A stretch of DNA of 64,000 nucleotides from Lachnospiraceae bacterium JLR.KK008 (GCA_037015955.1 CP143548.1:48501-112500), one strand, 5' to 3'. Positions 35,993 to 44,066 are shown, counted from the stretch's first letter. Notes: generated from the sequence alone by a model not told the origin. Numbers and translations are program-made.

Positions 35993-37258
35993 ATGGGACC
36001 GATGGATTATATTACCAGCGCCAATATCTGTTACCTGATCTGTGACGCGCTGAAGCTCATAGACGAGCGACCGATCGATCATGGAATGCGGGTCGCATAC
36101 ATGATGATGAAAATGTTACAGTGTAAAGGCGGCTTTGATGAATATGAGATCGCCGAGTTTGCTTTTCTGGCTATGATCCATGACATCGGAGCTTATCAGA
36201 CAGAGGACTTTTCACAGGCGCTTGCTTATGACACGGAGGAAGCCGGAAACCGTCATGCCGTATATGGCGGTATTTTTCTGAGTAATGTGTCGCCTTTTGG
36301 TGCACGGTCGGACATTGTCAGGTATCATCATCTGCCTTATACAAAGCTGAGCAGAATCCAGTTTAAAGACAGTAAGATCGCCATGTGCCTGAGCCTGTTG
36401 GAGGATGCAGATGCCCTGTACTGTAAAGATGGGGCCGAGATGGATTGCAAGAGCTTTGAGTCAGGTGTGGGAACACGGTATTTTCCTGAGGCCGTGATGC
36501 TGTTCACACGCTGCGTCCGGATCGAGGGGATGTTGGACCAGCTCAAGTCGGGCAAATACAAAGAAGAACTGCGTGAGTTTATGAACAATGTTCTTTTTAC
36601 CAATGAAGAAAAAGAAAATTACATTAAATTTATCATGCATTGTTACAGTCTGAGGGGCAAGATGCGGACGGTGGAAGCGATCCTGTGCTGCTGCGCTGTG
36701 GACGAAATCGCTACCAGCATGGAAATGATCGGGCGTGAAAAGGAAAAGCTCGAATATGCAGCGATGCTTCATGATATTGGAATGCTCCGGTTTGATAAAG
36801 CGGTTCTCAAAGCAGCGGAGAAGCTGGAAAAAGCGGCGGAAGCAGTCAGAGACCATGTGAGCATAGGGAAGGACCTGGTGGAACGATATTTCGATACGAA
36901 AGAGATCGCGGAGATCGTGGCCGGACATCATGAAAAGTTAGATGGACGGGGTTATCCGGCAGGACTGGCAGGAGATCAGGTCACAAAACCTCAGCGGGCT
37001 CTGCAAGTGGCAGAGTTTATTACAAAAACAATGTTAAAAAACCGCATGAATCTGGAAAGAGCCGAGATGATCGCGCTCCTGCAAAAGTATGCGGAAATCA
37101 AGGAACTGGGTCCGAAAGCGGTGCAGGGGCTGGCTGACCGCTATGATATGATAGACAGAAGGATACAGTCGGAGACGAGAACGTTTCTGGAGATGCACGT
37201 TCGTATCCAAAACAGTTATAAGGTTCTGACGGGCAAAAATGCAGAGGAAAAAGTATGA
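35993..37258 (+). CDS. HD-GYP-type phosphohydrolase with two HD domains
   Basis: A 421-residue cytoplasmic protein. The first HD domain (about residues 20-140) has DHGMRVAYMMMK, MIHDIGAY, HAVYGGIFL and YHHLPY. The second (about 235-370) has AAMLHDIGMLRFDKAVL, HVSIGKDLVERYF and AGHHEKLDGRGYPAGL, the last being the HD-GYP signature of cyclic di-GMP phosphodiesterases. No receiver or sensor domain is attached. Activity on cyclic di-GMP is inferred from the motif. The stop overlaps the start of the yesL-like gene by 4 bases. Confidence 0.85.
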   Translation: MGPMDYITSANICYLICDALKLIDERPIDHGMRVAYMMMKMLQCKGGFDEYEIAEFAFLAMIHDIGAYQTEDFSQALAYDTEEAGNRHAVYGGIFLSNVSPFGARSDIVRYHHLPYTKLSRIQFKDSKIAMCLSLLEDADALYCKDGAEMDCKSFESGVGTRYFPEAVMLFTRCVRIEGMLDQLKSGKYKEELREFMNNVLFTNEEKENYIKFIMHCYSLRGKMRTVEAILCCCAVDEIATSMEMIGREKEKLEYAAMLHDIGMLRFDKAVLKAAEKLEKAAEAVRDHVSIGKDLVERYFDTKEIAEIVAGHHEKLDGRGYPAGLAGDQVTKPQRALQVAEFITKTMLKNRMNLERAEMIALLQKYAEIKELGPKAVQGLADRYDMIDRRIQSETRTFLEMHVRIQNSYKVLTGKNAEEKV

Positions 37259-37896
37259 ATCGTTTATTTGATGCTGATAATCCGATTATGTCACTTCTTA
37301 GCAGAGCTGCAGACCTTGTCTGGCTCAATCTGCTGACACTCATCTGCTGCATCCCTGTTGTCACGGCGGGGGCGGCATTGACGGCTCTGTATTATGTGTG
37401 TATTAAAATAGTCAGAGATGAGGAAGGCTACCTGACCAGAAGCTATCTGAAATCATTCAGGGATAACTTTGTGCAGGCGACGGTTCTCTGGCTCTTATTT
37501 CTTGTGGTACTTGCCATAGGAGGCGTGGATTTTTATTTTATAGCAACGCTGAGCGGCAGCAGCGCTTTTATCATGCGGATGATTGTGTGCGCTTTTTTCT
37601 TTTTCTTTTTGTGCGGCAGTATTTATTGTTTTCCGCTTTTGGCAAGATTTGAAAATTCCCTGAAAACGACGATCAAAAACTCATTTTTGCTCGGTATTGT
37701 TAATTTCCCCAAGTCACTGTGTATTCTTTTTATTCAGGGGATCTTTGCCCTGTCTTTTGTGTTGTTTTTTATATGGCTGTTGCCTTTCTTTTTCTTATTC
37801 GGCATTTCGCTTCCGGTTTATCTGACTTCTCACCTGTTTTCCGGCATATTTCAAAAGCTGGAGCCGGAGGAGGAAGAAATTAGTGAATCTGTATAG
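37255..37896 (+). CDS. YesL-family (DUF624) membrane protein
   Basis: A 213-residue membrane protein with five predicted helices. The start NRLFDADNPIMSLLSRAADLVWLNLL and the segment TAGAALTALYYVCIKIVRDEEGYL are typical of YesL proteins, which often sit near carbohydrate ABC transporters in Firmicutes and have no assigned function. It is translationally coupled to the HD-GYP gene through ATGA, so a shared role with that protein is possible. The MsmX-like ATPase gene starts 113 bases later. Confidence 0.85.
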   Translation: MNRLFDADNPIMSLLSRAADLVWLNLLTLICCIPVVTAGAALTALYYVCIKIVRDEEGYLTRSYLKSFRDNFVQATVLWLLFLVVLAIGGVDFYFIATLSGSSAFIMRMIVCAFFFFFLCGSIYCFPLLARFENSLKTTIKNSFLLGIVNFPKSLCILFIQGIFALSFVLFFIWLLPFFFLFGISLPVYLTSHLFSGIFQKLEPEEEEISESV

Positions 37897-37927
37897 AAAT
37901 GATGGAAAAGTTTGTGGATTCATGGCA

Positions 37928-37956
37928 TGGCAAAAACAGAGAACTCCGGTTATACT
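37928..37956 (+). promoter_or_regulatory. Weak candidate promoter for the MsmX-like gene
   Basis: TGGCAA (37928-37933), 17-base spacer, TATACT (37951-37956). Good -10, poor -35. Confidence 0.35.
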
Positions 37957-38009
37957 ATGAAACAGAAAAAGTGATAAAGGAAACGGAAAAATAACAGGAG
38001 GAAAAGAAA

Positions 38010-39119
38010 GTGGCAAGTTTATCATTAAAAAATATCTGTAAAAAATATTCCAATGGTTATGAGGCAGTAAAAGATTTTAATCTGGAGATCGCAGACAAAG
38101 AGTTTATCATTTTCGTAGGACCTTCTGGATGCGGGAAGTCCACGACACTCCGTATGGTTGCAGGGCTGGAAGACATCTCTTCCGGTGAGCTGCGCATAGA
38201 CGGCAAACTGGTCAATGATGTGGAGCCCAAGGACAGAGACATCGCCATGGTCTTTCAGAACTATGCGTTGTATCCGCATATGACCGTATATGATAATATG
38301 GCATTTGGCTTAAAGCTGCGCAAAGTGTCCAGTGAAAAGATTGATGAAATGGTAAAAGAAGCGGCCAGAGTTCTCGATCTGGAAAAGCTGCTTGATCGTA
38401 AACCGAAAGCGCTTTCCGGTGGCCAGAGACAGCGTGTGGCTATGGGCCGTGCGATCGTTCGTAATCCGAAAGTGTTCCTGATGGATGAGCCGCTGTCTAA
38501 CCTGGATGCAAAGCTCCGTGTACAGATGCGTACGGAGATCGCAAAACTGCACCAGAGACTGGGCGCTACGATTATTTATGTAACACATGACCAGACAGAG
38601 GCGATGACGCTGGGAACGAGGATTGTCGTGATGAAAGACGGTATCGTTCAGCAGGTAGACAGTCCGCAGAGTCTGTATGACAAGCCGCAGAACCTGTTTG
38701 TTGCCGGATTCATGGGTTCTCCGCAGATGAATTTCATGGACGCACAGATCGAAGTGAAGGGCGACAAGGCGTTTGCAAAGACCTCTGGTCTTACGATCGA
38801 GCTTCCGGCTGAGAAAGCAAAGAAAGTCATTGCAGGCGGCTATAATGGAAAGACGGTCGTTCTCGGTATCCGTCCGGAAGATGTCTATGACGCTGCAGCG
38901 GCGGAAGGAAAATATAAGACACAGTTTGATGCTACGATCAATGTCTATGAGCTGCTCGGTGCGGAAGTGTGCCTGTACTTTGATCTGGGTGAGTTCCCGA
39001 TCACGGCGAGAGTGGATTCCAGCACGCCGGCAAGAAGCGGCAGCAAAGTAAGATTTGCCTTTGATGTAGAGAAGATGCACGTATTTGACAAAGAAACAGA
39101 GCAGGTTATCACAAACTAA
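38010..39119 (+). CDS. msmX: Multiple-sugar ABC transporter ATPase (MsmX/UgpC type)
   Basis: The GTG at 38010 follows GGAGG at a normal distance. The 369-residue protein has Walker A GPSGCGKST near residue 37, Q-loop MVFQNYALYPHMTVYDN, signature LSGGQRQRVAMGRA near 134, Walker B VFLMDEPLSNLDAKLR and H-loop YVTHDQTEAMTL. A C-terminal OB-like regulatory domain runs from about residue 240 (GFMGSPQMNF, GIRPEDVYD). This is the CUT1-class ATPase that in B. subtilis energises several oligosaccharide permeases. No permease or binding protein is beside it, so it probably serves transporters encoded elsewhere. Confidence 0.9.
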   Translation: MASLSLKNICKKYSNGYEAVKDFNLEIADKEFIIFVGPSGCGKSTTLRMVAGLEDISSGELRIDGKLVNDVEPKDRDIAMVFQNYALYPHMTVYDNMAFGLKLRKVSSEKIDEMVKEAARVLDLEKLLDRKPKALSGGQRQRVAMGRAIVRNPKVFLMDEPLSNLDAKLRVQMRTEIAKLHQRLGATIIYVTHDQTEAMTLGTRIVVMKDGIVQQVDSPQSLYDKPQNLFVAGFMGSPQMNFMDAQIEVKGDKAFAKTSGLTIELPAEKAKKVIAGGYNGKTVVLGIRPEDVYDAAAAEGKYKTQFDATINVYELLGAEVCLYFDLGEFPITARVDSSTPARSGSKVRFAFDVEKMHVFDKETEQVITN

Positions 39120-39127
39120 GGAGAAAC

Positions 39128-40216
39128 ATGCTGTCCAATCAGGTTATTCAGTCGGCGATCGATGAATTAAGAAATATAACAAGAATCGATCTGTGCGTCA
39201 CAGACGCACAGGGAACGGTCGTGGCCTCCACAATGGGGCAGACCGACATATTGCCGGAGGCAGTCCGGGAATTTGCGCAAAGTGCGGCAGACAGTCAGGC
39301 AGTAAACGGGTATTTCCTTTTCAAGGTGACAGAGGAGGAAGAACCGACCTATCTGGTTCTGGCAAAAGGCGGTGAAGATGCGCATATGACCGGAAGGATC
39401 GCGGTCAGCCAGCTGCGTCAGCTTTTGACAGCCTATAAAGAAAGGCTGGACAGAGAGAGTTTTCTTCAAAATCTGATTCTGGATAATCTTTTGCTGGTGG
39501 ATATTCATAACCGCGCCAAGAGACTACATATTCCGGCAGAGGCGGACAGGGCAGTCTTTCTGATCGAAACGGCGTTTGATGACGATATGGACATCATGGA
39601 GCTGATGAAGGGCCTGTTTATTCCGTATAACGGGGATTATCTGCTCACTGTGGAAGAAAGAAACATTATTCTCATCAAGGCGCTGTCAGATGGGGATGAC
39701 TATGAGGTCCTCAAAGAGACGGCGGCGATGATTGTTGATATGGTCAATACGGAAGCGATGGTCAATGTCAAAGTGGCTTATGGGACAATCGTTCACGAGC
39801 TGAAAGACGTGTCAAAATCATTCAAAGAGGCAAAGATGGCTCTGGAAGTAGGCAAGATTTTCTATGTTGAAAGAGATGTAATGGCGTTCCATCGTCTCGG
39901 CATCGGCAGGCTGATCTATCAGCTCCCGGAAAATTTATGCCGAATCTTTATCGAAGAAGTTTTTGGCAATGATACGTTGCCCAAAGAAATTGACGAAGAA
40001 ATTCTGACTACAGTGCAAAAGTTTTTTGAAAATAATCTTAACATTTCGGAAACCGCCAGAAAACTATTCATACACAGAAATACGCTTGTCTACCGGATTG
40101 AAAAGGTACAGAAGGCGACAGGTTTGGATATGAGAGTTTTCGAGGATGCGCTCACATTCAATATTGCCCTGATGGTAGTGAATTATTTAAAGTATGTGGA
40201 ATCCATGAATTCCTGA
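39128..40216 (+). CDS. CdaR-family (sugar diacid) transcriptional regulator
   Basis: A 362-residue regulator. An N-terminal sugar-diacid-recognition domain (about residues 1-135; SNQVIQSAIDELRNITRIDLCVTDAQGTVVAST) is followed by a GGDEF-like middle domain. The C-terminal PucR-type HTH is at about residues 300-360 (FENNLNISETARKLFIHRNTLVYRIEKV). E. coli CdaR activates glucarate and galactarate use. The gene starts eight bases after msmX behind AAGGAG, so both are probably cotranscribed; whether it controls msmX or unlinked genes is unknown. Confidence 0.88.
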   Translation: MLSNQVIQSAIDELRNITRIDLCVTDAQGTVVASTMGQTDILPEAVREFAQSAADSQAVNGYFLFKVTEEEEPTYLVLAKGGEDAHMTGRIAVSQLRQLLTAYKERLDRESFLQNLILDNLLLVDIHNRAKRLHIPAEADRAVFLIETAFDDDMDIMELMKGLFIPYNGDYLLTVEERNIILIKALSDGDDYEVLKETAAMIVDMVNTEAMVNVKVAYGTIVHELKDVSKSFKEAKMALEVGKIFYVERDVMAFHRLGIGRLIYQLPENLCRIFIEEVFGNDTLPKEIDEEILTTVQKFFENNLNISETARKLFIHRNTLVYRIEKVQKATGLDMRVFEDALTFNIALMVVNYLKYVESMNS

Positions 40217-40241
40217 AAAACAAATATTTTAAGGTCTGGAA

Positions 40242-40302
40242 AACCCTGTCCCTGAATATAATAGTCATAGGTATGGAAACTTAGGACTGGAGGGACAGGG
40301 TT
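40242..40302. repeat. 12-base inverted repeat whose right arm covers the start codon of the next gene
   Basis: AACCCTGTCCCT (40242-40253) and AGGGACAGGGTT (40291-40302) are perfectly complementary with a 37-base loop. The right arm contains half of the Shine-Dalgarno GGAGGG (40289-40294) and the first two bases of the TTG start at 40301. The loop contains TATAAT (40257-40262). Confidence 0.75.
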
Positions 40303-41443
40303 GTATTATTTTAAAAAGATCATTTCTTATTTAGATTATTATGAATACGGGGAAAAAAAGAAAAACTGCGGATACGGTAAGATCATGGTAAAAGACCAGG
40401 AAGTGACCGTGGAAGTACATATCAAGGGGCTGACATCAAAGGAAGGGTGTATGTGCGACATCATTGCCACCGGGAAGCGCGGAGGACAGCTGGGAAGGAT
40501 CGTGCTGGACAGAGGGACAGGCTACTACAACGCTTGTTTCCATGGTATGGACATGGATGGAGACGGCCTGCGCGTATTTGACATCACCGGTCTGATGATC
40601 CGCATTGACGGAGATCGGTATTGTGAGACTGCCTGGGAGTGGGGCGCGCTGCCTGAGCAGATACCGCCTGCGGGAACGCGGGAAAATAAACCGCAAAAAA
40701 CAGAAGCGGAAAGGATGGTGCCGGAAGAGCCGGAAGAAATCTTTCGTCACGGAGCAAAGAGCGACGATCAGGGAAAGAGACCGGAAACAGAAGAGCAGAC
40801 AACCGGGGAACGTCCGTCTGCGGAGAAAGCACCGGACGAACGAGAGAGCAGGAGAGAGCCCGTGCAGGAAAATGAGCGCGGAAATATCCGGAAAGACGTT
40901 CCGGAAACCGTCAGGGAGCCTTTGCCGAAAGATGTGCCGGAGAAAAAGACAACGTCGGGCGATCTGCCGCTTCATAAGTCTCAGATATGTGATACCCGCA
41001 CGAAGCGGAAATTCAGGGACGAGTTAGAGGACATTCCGCTTCAGGATGTGCTGCATGAAGATAAATGGCAACAGCTATGCGCACTTTACCCGGTATGCCA
41101 TCCGTTTGAGGATGGGGAGGAATACATTGCGATCGCACCCAAGGATTTTGTGATCCTGCGCAAAGAATATCAAAATCTTGTGAGTAACAGTTTTCTTTTG
41201 CACGGCTTTTATAATTATCACCATGTCATTCTCGGCAAGACGGGAGAACAGGATATGTATTATATCGGGGTGCCGGGTGCATATCTGGACAGAGAAAAGA
41301 AAGTCGCGGTCATGTTTGGGTTTGAGGGATTCGCACAGTCGGTGAGAGGAAACGGAACGAGAAGCGGCAGTGTGAGCGAAAAAGGAAAGCCTGTCGTGGA
41401 GACAGGCGCCTTCGGGTATTATATGAGAAAGGTGGAAATCTGA
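40301..41443 (+). CDS. Uncharacterised two-domain protein
   Basis: A TTG start six bases after GGAGGG gives 380 residues. Residues about 1-120 form a compact domain (MYYFKKIISYLDYYEYGEKKKNCGYGK..., GRIVLDRGTGYYNACFHG), then a highly charged Glu/Arg/Pro linker at about 125-225 without hydrophobic stretches, then a second domain (about 228-380: DIPLQDVLHEDKWQQLCALYP, SFLLHGFYNYHHVILGK). No signal peptide, membrane helix or catalytic motif is seen. It resembles hypothetical proteins of Lachnospiraceae, possibly the DUF6128 group, but this is from memory. Its last 25 bases overlap the convergent GNAT gene. Confidence 0.7.
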   Translation: MYYFKKIISYLDYYEYGEKKKNCGYGKIMVKDQEVTVEVHIKGLTSKEGCMCDIIATGKRGGQLGRIVLDRGTGYYNACFHGMDMDGDGLRVFDITGLMIRIDGDRYCETAWEWGALPEQIPPAGTRENKPQKTEAERMVPEEPEEIFRHGAKSDDQGKRPETEEQTTGERPSAEKAPDERESRREPVQENERGNIRKDVPETVREPLPKDVPEKKTTSGDLPLHKSQICDTRTKRKFRDELEDIPLQDVLHEDKWQQLCALYPVCHPFEDGEEYIAIAPKDFVILRKEYQNLVSNSFLLHGFYNYHHVILGKTGEQDMYYIGVPGAYLDREKKVAVMFGFEGFAQSVRGNGTRSGSVSEKGKPVVETGAFGYYMRKVEI

Positions 41444-41961
41444 ACATTTTTGGCCAGAGCCTGACCATATGTATTTTGGTAAACGCCAACATATTCCTCG
41501 GGCGTGAGAGACATGTTATGGCCGAGCAGTTCCATATTCGTTCCAAATACGGTGACGTCGATGCCAAGCTCGGTCATCTTGTTTTTCAGATAAAACTGTT
41601 TTCGCTTCTGCCGTTGTATCATATTGTCGGCTTTTTCTTTTGTTGTCTCAATTTCCAGAAAAAAACGTTTCTCCGCATAATGCTCAAATAACTGCCGCAG
41701 GGCAGCAGAGCCGCAGCCCATGCCGTGCTTCTCCTCCGCGATGGCAAAATAGTCCAAAAGAATCAGGTCCTTATCCTTCATTGTAATGGCGAGACCGTAA
41801 AAGGTCTTGTCCTCTTCTATATACAAGATGTCTACGTTGCCTGTTGCCTGCTTTTCGCGTATGAGAGTAAAGGGTTTGCGCTCATATTCCGGAAATGCAC
41901 GCTCATAGAGCGCTTCTATTTGCTGCAACTGTGCTTGTTCGGTTGCCGGGATCAACTGCAT
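41419..41961 (-). CDS. GNAT-family N-acetyltransferase
   Basis: The ATG at 41961 is eight bases after AAAGAGG; the ATG at 41967 in the same frame is too close to that site. The 180-residue protein has the GNAT pattern EALYERAFPEYERKPF, IEEDKTFYGLAITMKDKDLILLDYFAI and acetyl-CoA loop EEKHGMGCGSAALRQLF, with Glu-rich FFLEIETTKEKADN and the tail RKQFYLKNKMTELG. The substrate is unknown. It is divergent from tadA, and its 3' end overlaps the end of the preceding plus-strand gene by 25 bases. Confidence 0.82.
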   Translation of the reverse strand: MQLIPATEQAQLQQIEALYERAFPEYERKPFTLIREKQATGNVDILYIEEDKTFYGLAITMKDKDLILLDYFAIAEEKHGMGCGSAALRQLFEHYAEKRFFLEIETTKEKADNMIQRQKRKQFYLKNKMTELGIDVTVFGTNMELLGHNMSLTPEEYVGVYQNTYGQALAKNVQISTFLI

Positions 41962-41987
41962 ACTCATCGCCTCTTTCTTTTTGTTAT

Positions 41988-42005
41988 ATTGTAATTACAA
42001 TTATA
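41988..42005 (-). promoter_or_regulatory. Extended -10 promoter and palindrome of the minus-strand GNAT gene
   Basis: On the minus strand TGC-TATAAT (TATAAT complement at 42000-42005) is an extended -10 with a poor -35. The palindrome ATTGTAATTACAAT (41988-42001) overlaps its downstream edge and could be a repressor site. Confidence 0.5.
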
Positions 42006-42072
42006 GCACAACATTTTATGAATAGAAACCATATTATTTTTATGATAAAATAAGTAGCGGGAGGGATGGGCT

Positions 42073-42561
42073 GTGGGACAGATACAAATGATGACCGAAG
42101 ACGAGAGATATATGAGGGAAGCGATCCGGCAGGCCAGAAAGGCGGAGCGCCTTGGCGAGGTGCCGATTGGCTGTGTGATCGTATATGAGGACAAGATCAT
42201 AGGCAGGGGATACAATCGCCGCAACACAGATAAGAGTACATTGTCTCATGCGGAAATATCTGCGATCCGCAAGGCCAGTAAAGTGATCGGGGACTGGCGC
42301 CTGGAAGGGTGTACTCTGTATGTGACGCTGGAACCCTGTCAGATGTGTGCCGGAGCTATCGTGCAGGCGCGAATCCCCCGCGTTGTCATGGGCTGCCGCA
42401 ATCCGAAAGCAGGCTGCGCCGGATCGGTGCTGAATATTTTACAGGAGCCGGCTTTTAATCATCAGGTAGAGATCGCGGAGGGGATATTGGGAGAGACATG
42501 CAGCAGTATGCTGACGGAATTTTTCAGAGAACTGCGGATCAGGAATAAAATTGCGCATTGA
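42073..42561 (+). CDS. tadA: tRNA-specific adenosine deaminase TadA
   Basis: The GTG at 42073 lies seven bases after GGAGGG. The 162-residue enzyme has the deaminase signature His59-Ala-Glu61 (SHAEISAI) and the zinc cysteines Cys89 and Cys92 in PCQMCAGAIVQARI, plus GCRNPKAGCAGS and the C-terminal helix with FFRELR. It converts adenosine to inosine at the wobble position of tRNA-Arg(ACG). It is followed directly by tRNA-Ser and the SRP RNA, a grouping known from Bacillus. The promoter of the tRNA overlaps its stop codon. Confidence 0.95.
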   Translation: MGQIQMMTEDERYMREAIRQARKAERLGEVPIGCVIVYEDKIIGRGYNRRNTDKSTLSHAEISAIRKASKVIGDWRLEGCTLYVTLEPCQMCAGAIVQARIPRVVMGCRNPKAGCAGSVLNILQEPAFNHQVEIAEGILGETCSSMLTEFFRELRIRNKIAH

Positions 42562-42586
42562 CTTACAAGTCAATTCCCATTATAAT
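42557..42586 (+). promoter_or_regulatory. Strong promoter of tRNA-Ser, with palindrome over the -35
   Basis: TTGACT (42558-42563), 17-base spacer, TATAAT (42581-42586), 31 bases before the tRNA. The -35 lies in a perfect palindrome ATTGACTT-AC-AAGTCAAT (42557-42574) that also includes the tadA stop codon. Confidence 0.85.
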
Positions 42587-42617
42587 ATATTTCGTGGTTA
42601 TAAACTATGTGGTATAT

Positions 42618-42703
42618 GGAGACGTATCGAAGTGGTCATAACGGGGCGCACTCGAAATGCGTTTGCCCTCCGGGGCACGTGGGTTCGAATCCCACCGTCT
42701 CCG
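42618..42703 (+). tRNA. tRNA-Ser(CGA)
   Basis: 86 bases fold as a class II tRNA: acceptor GGAGACG pairs with CGTCTCC, discriminator G at 42703. The anticodon stem-loop is GCGCA-CTCGAAA-TGCGT with anticodon CGA, the variable arm is long (TTGCCCTCCGGGGCAC) and the T arm is GTGGG-TTCGAAT-CCCAC. CCA is not encoded. Confidence 0.96.
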
Positions 42704-42721
42704 CTGGAAATTTAACACAAT

Positions 42722-42754
42722 AAAAAATCCGGGACGGTTTGTTCCGGATTTTTT
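42722..42754. terminator. Bidirectional terminator shared by tRNA-Ser and SRP RNA
   Basis: AAAAAATCCGG (42722-42732) pairs with CCGGATTTTTT (42744-42754) around an 11-base loop. It has a T-run in either direction and lies between the convergent tRNA and SRP RNA genes. Confidence 0.9.
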
Positions 42755-42756
42755 AT

Positions 42757-43024
42757 TGCCGTGCATTCTGCTTCGGGCGACATCCATACACGTTACCTTT
42801 ACAGTTAGCTCACCCCAGGCACCCTCACGGCACACGGGTGGTTCCGCTTAGTGCTGCTTTGTTCCCAACCTGACACGGTTCGCGGATACCCGTTGCGTGA
42901 GACCCAGGTTTCGACACCACTTATAAAGGGCAGCTATACAGATCAAAGCTCTCAGACAGAATATGACCCCTGCTATAGCGGATTGCAGGTACAGGGTACC
43001 GCTGACACCCCGGCTGCACGGCTC
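42757..43024 (-). ncRNA. ffs: Signal recognition particle RNA, large (Alu-containing) type
   Basis: Read on the minus strand, the conserved domain IV loop GTCAGGTTGGGAACAAAGCAGC-type sequence is present (GTCAGG, GGAA and AAGCAGC in order), flanked by complementary arms CTCACG/CGTGAG and ACGGGT/ACCCGT. The 5' part contains the Alu-domain signature (GCGGTACCCTGTACCTGCAA, then TCCGCTATAGCAGGG). The ends GCCGTGCA and TGCACGGC pair with each other, giving about 268 bases, like the 271-base Bacillus scRNA. It scaffolds Ffh for membrane targeting. The exact ends are inferred from the pairing and the promoter. Confidence 0.94.
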
Positions 43025-43028
43025 TATT

Positions 43029-43057
43029 AGTATACTTGTTTTTTCTGGTAAAGTCAA
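43029..43057 (-). promoter_or_regulatory. Promoter of the SRP RNA
   Basis: On the minus strand TTGACT (43052-43057), 17-base spacer, TATACT (43029-43034), about 7 bases before the inferred RNA 5' end. Confidence 0.9.
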
Positions 43058-43109
43058 CGCTGCCTGCCGGATTTTATGATTTATCCTGAAAAAGTTGCCG
43101 TTTATCTTG

Positions 43110-43138
43110 TTGAAAGGGCAGATGAAATATGTTAGAAT
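43110..43138 (+). promoter_or_regulatory. Promoter of the RpiR-family gene
   Basis: TTGAAA (43110-43115), 17-base spacer, TAGAAT (43133-43138), 49 bases before the TTG start. Confidence 0.75.
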
Positions 43139-43186
43139 GTAATAATTATAGCAGCCCGCCGTTAAAAAACAGAAAGGGATATTATT

Positions 43187-44020
43187 TTGAACAGACCTGT
43201 GTTGGATGTGATTCAGGAAAATTATGAGAAAATTTTTCCTGCAGAAAAGAAGGTCGCAGATTATGTACTGAAAAATCCGCAGACGACAGTTAATCAGACT
43301 GTTTCGGAATTGGCAAAGCTCAATGGCGTCAGTGAAGCTACGGTAGTGCGTATGTGCCATCATCTTGGGTATAAAGGGTATTATCAGTTTCGGCTTATGC
43401 TGGCCAGAGATGTGGGGCGGTCTGCCGGAGAAGAGAAAGAAGAGCCGCAGCAGGCGGATAATCCGGCCATCAGGATTTCGCAGCAGTATGCGAAAGAGAT
43501 CGTTGAGATGGGGGAAAATATCGATCTGGAGACATTGCAGGCATGTGTGACGCTGATCAAGACATGTCATCAGGCGCATATTCTCGCGGTGGGTAATACG
43601 AGCCCTATGGCGTTGTATATGGGTTTTCGCCTTGGAAGACTTGGAATCAAATGTACGTATGGCGCAGCCTCGGAATATTTTATGAATCATGTGAATCTGG
43701 CAGAGAAAGAGGACATTATTATTGCGATCTCGTTGTCAGGAAGTTCGAAACAAGTCATTCAGGCGATGGAGCTCGGAAAAGAAAAAGGCCTGAAGATGAT
43801 CGCGATCACAGGCTACAGACAGTCCATGGTGGCGCAGCTTGCGGATTACACGCTGATTTCCAACGGAGAAAATGAGATTTTTGGATTTTACAAGAGCTAC
43901 GACCATCTGAAAGAGATGGCGATGATCGACATCCTGTTAGAGCTTGTGATGAGTTGGAAGAAGATCCAGGAGATGGATGCAGATAAACCGGAATTTTTAC
44001 TTATGGAATATAAATTATAG
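43187..44020 (+). CDS. MurR/RpiR-family transcriptional regulator
   Basis: A TTG start eight bases after AAAGGG gives 277 residues. The N-terminal RpiR helix-turn-helix (about residues 1-75) shows AEKKVADYVLKNPQTTVNQTVSELAKLNGVSEATVVRMCHHLGYKGYYQFR in pieces. A SIS sugar-phosphate-binding domain (about 110-250) has HILAVGNTSPMALYMGFRLGRLG and the loop IAISLSGSSKQV. Such regulators respond to a phosphosugar. It faces the minus-strand dehydrogenase genes across a terminator and may control the sugar/polyol genes around it. Confidence 0.92.
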   Translation: MNRPVLDVIQENYEKIFPAEKKVADYVLKNPQTTVNQTVSELAKLNGVSEATVVRMCHHLGYKGYYQFRLMLARDVGRSAGEEKEEPQQADNPAIRISQQYAKEIVEMGENIDLETLQACVTLIKTCHQAHILAVGNTSPMALYMGFRLGRLGIKCTYGAASEYFMNHVNLAEKEDIIIAISLSGSSKQVIQAMELGKEKGLKMIAITGYRQSMVAQLADYTLISNGENEIFGFYKSYDHLKEMAMIDILLELVMSWKKIQEMDADKPEFLLMEYKL

Positions 44021-44035
44021 AACATTTTGCAGCAG

Positions 44036-44066
44036 AAAGCCCTGACCTTTACGGTCAGGGCTTTTG
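44036..44066. terminator. Terminator between rpiR-type gene and convergent SDR gene
   Basis: AAGCCCTGACC/GGTCAGGGCTT stem with 5-base loop TTTAC and TTTTG on the plus side; the minus side has a shorter T-run, so it may serve both genes. Confidence 0.88.

Noticed and set aside
41419..41443. Sequencing error suggested by overlapping gene ends
   Set aside because: A 25-base tail overlap of convergent genes is plausible, and both frames are intact with normal domains.
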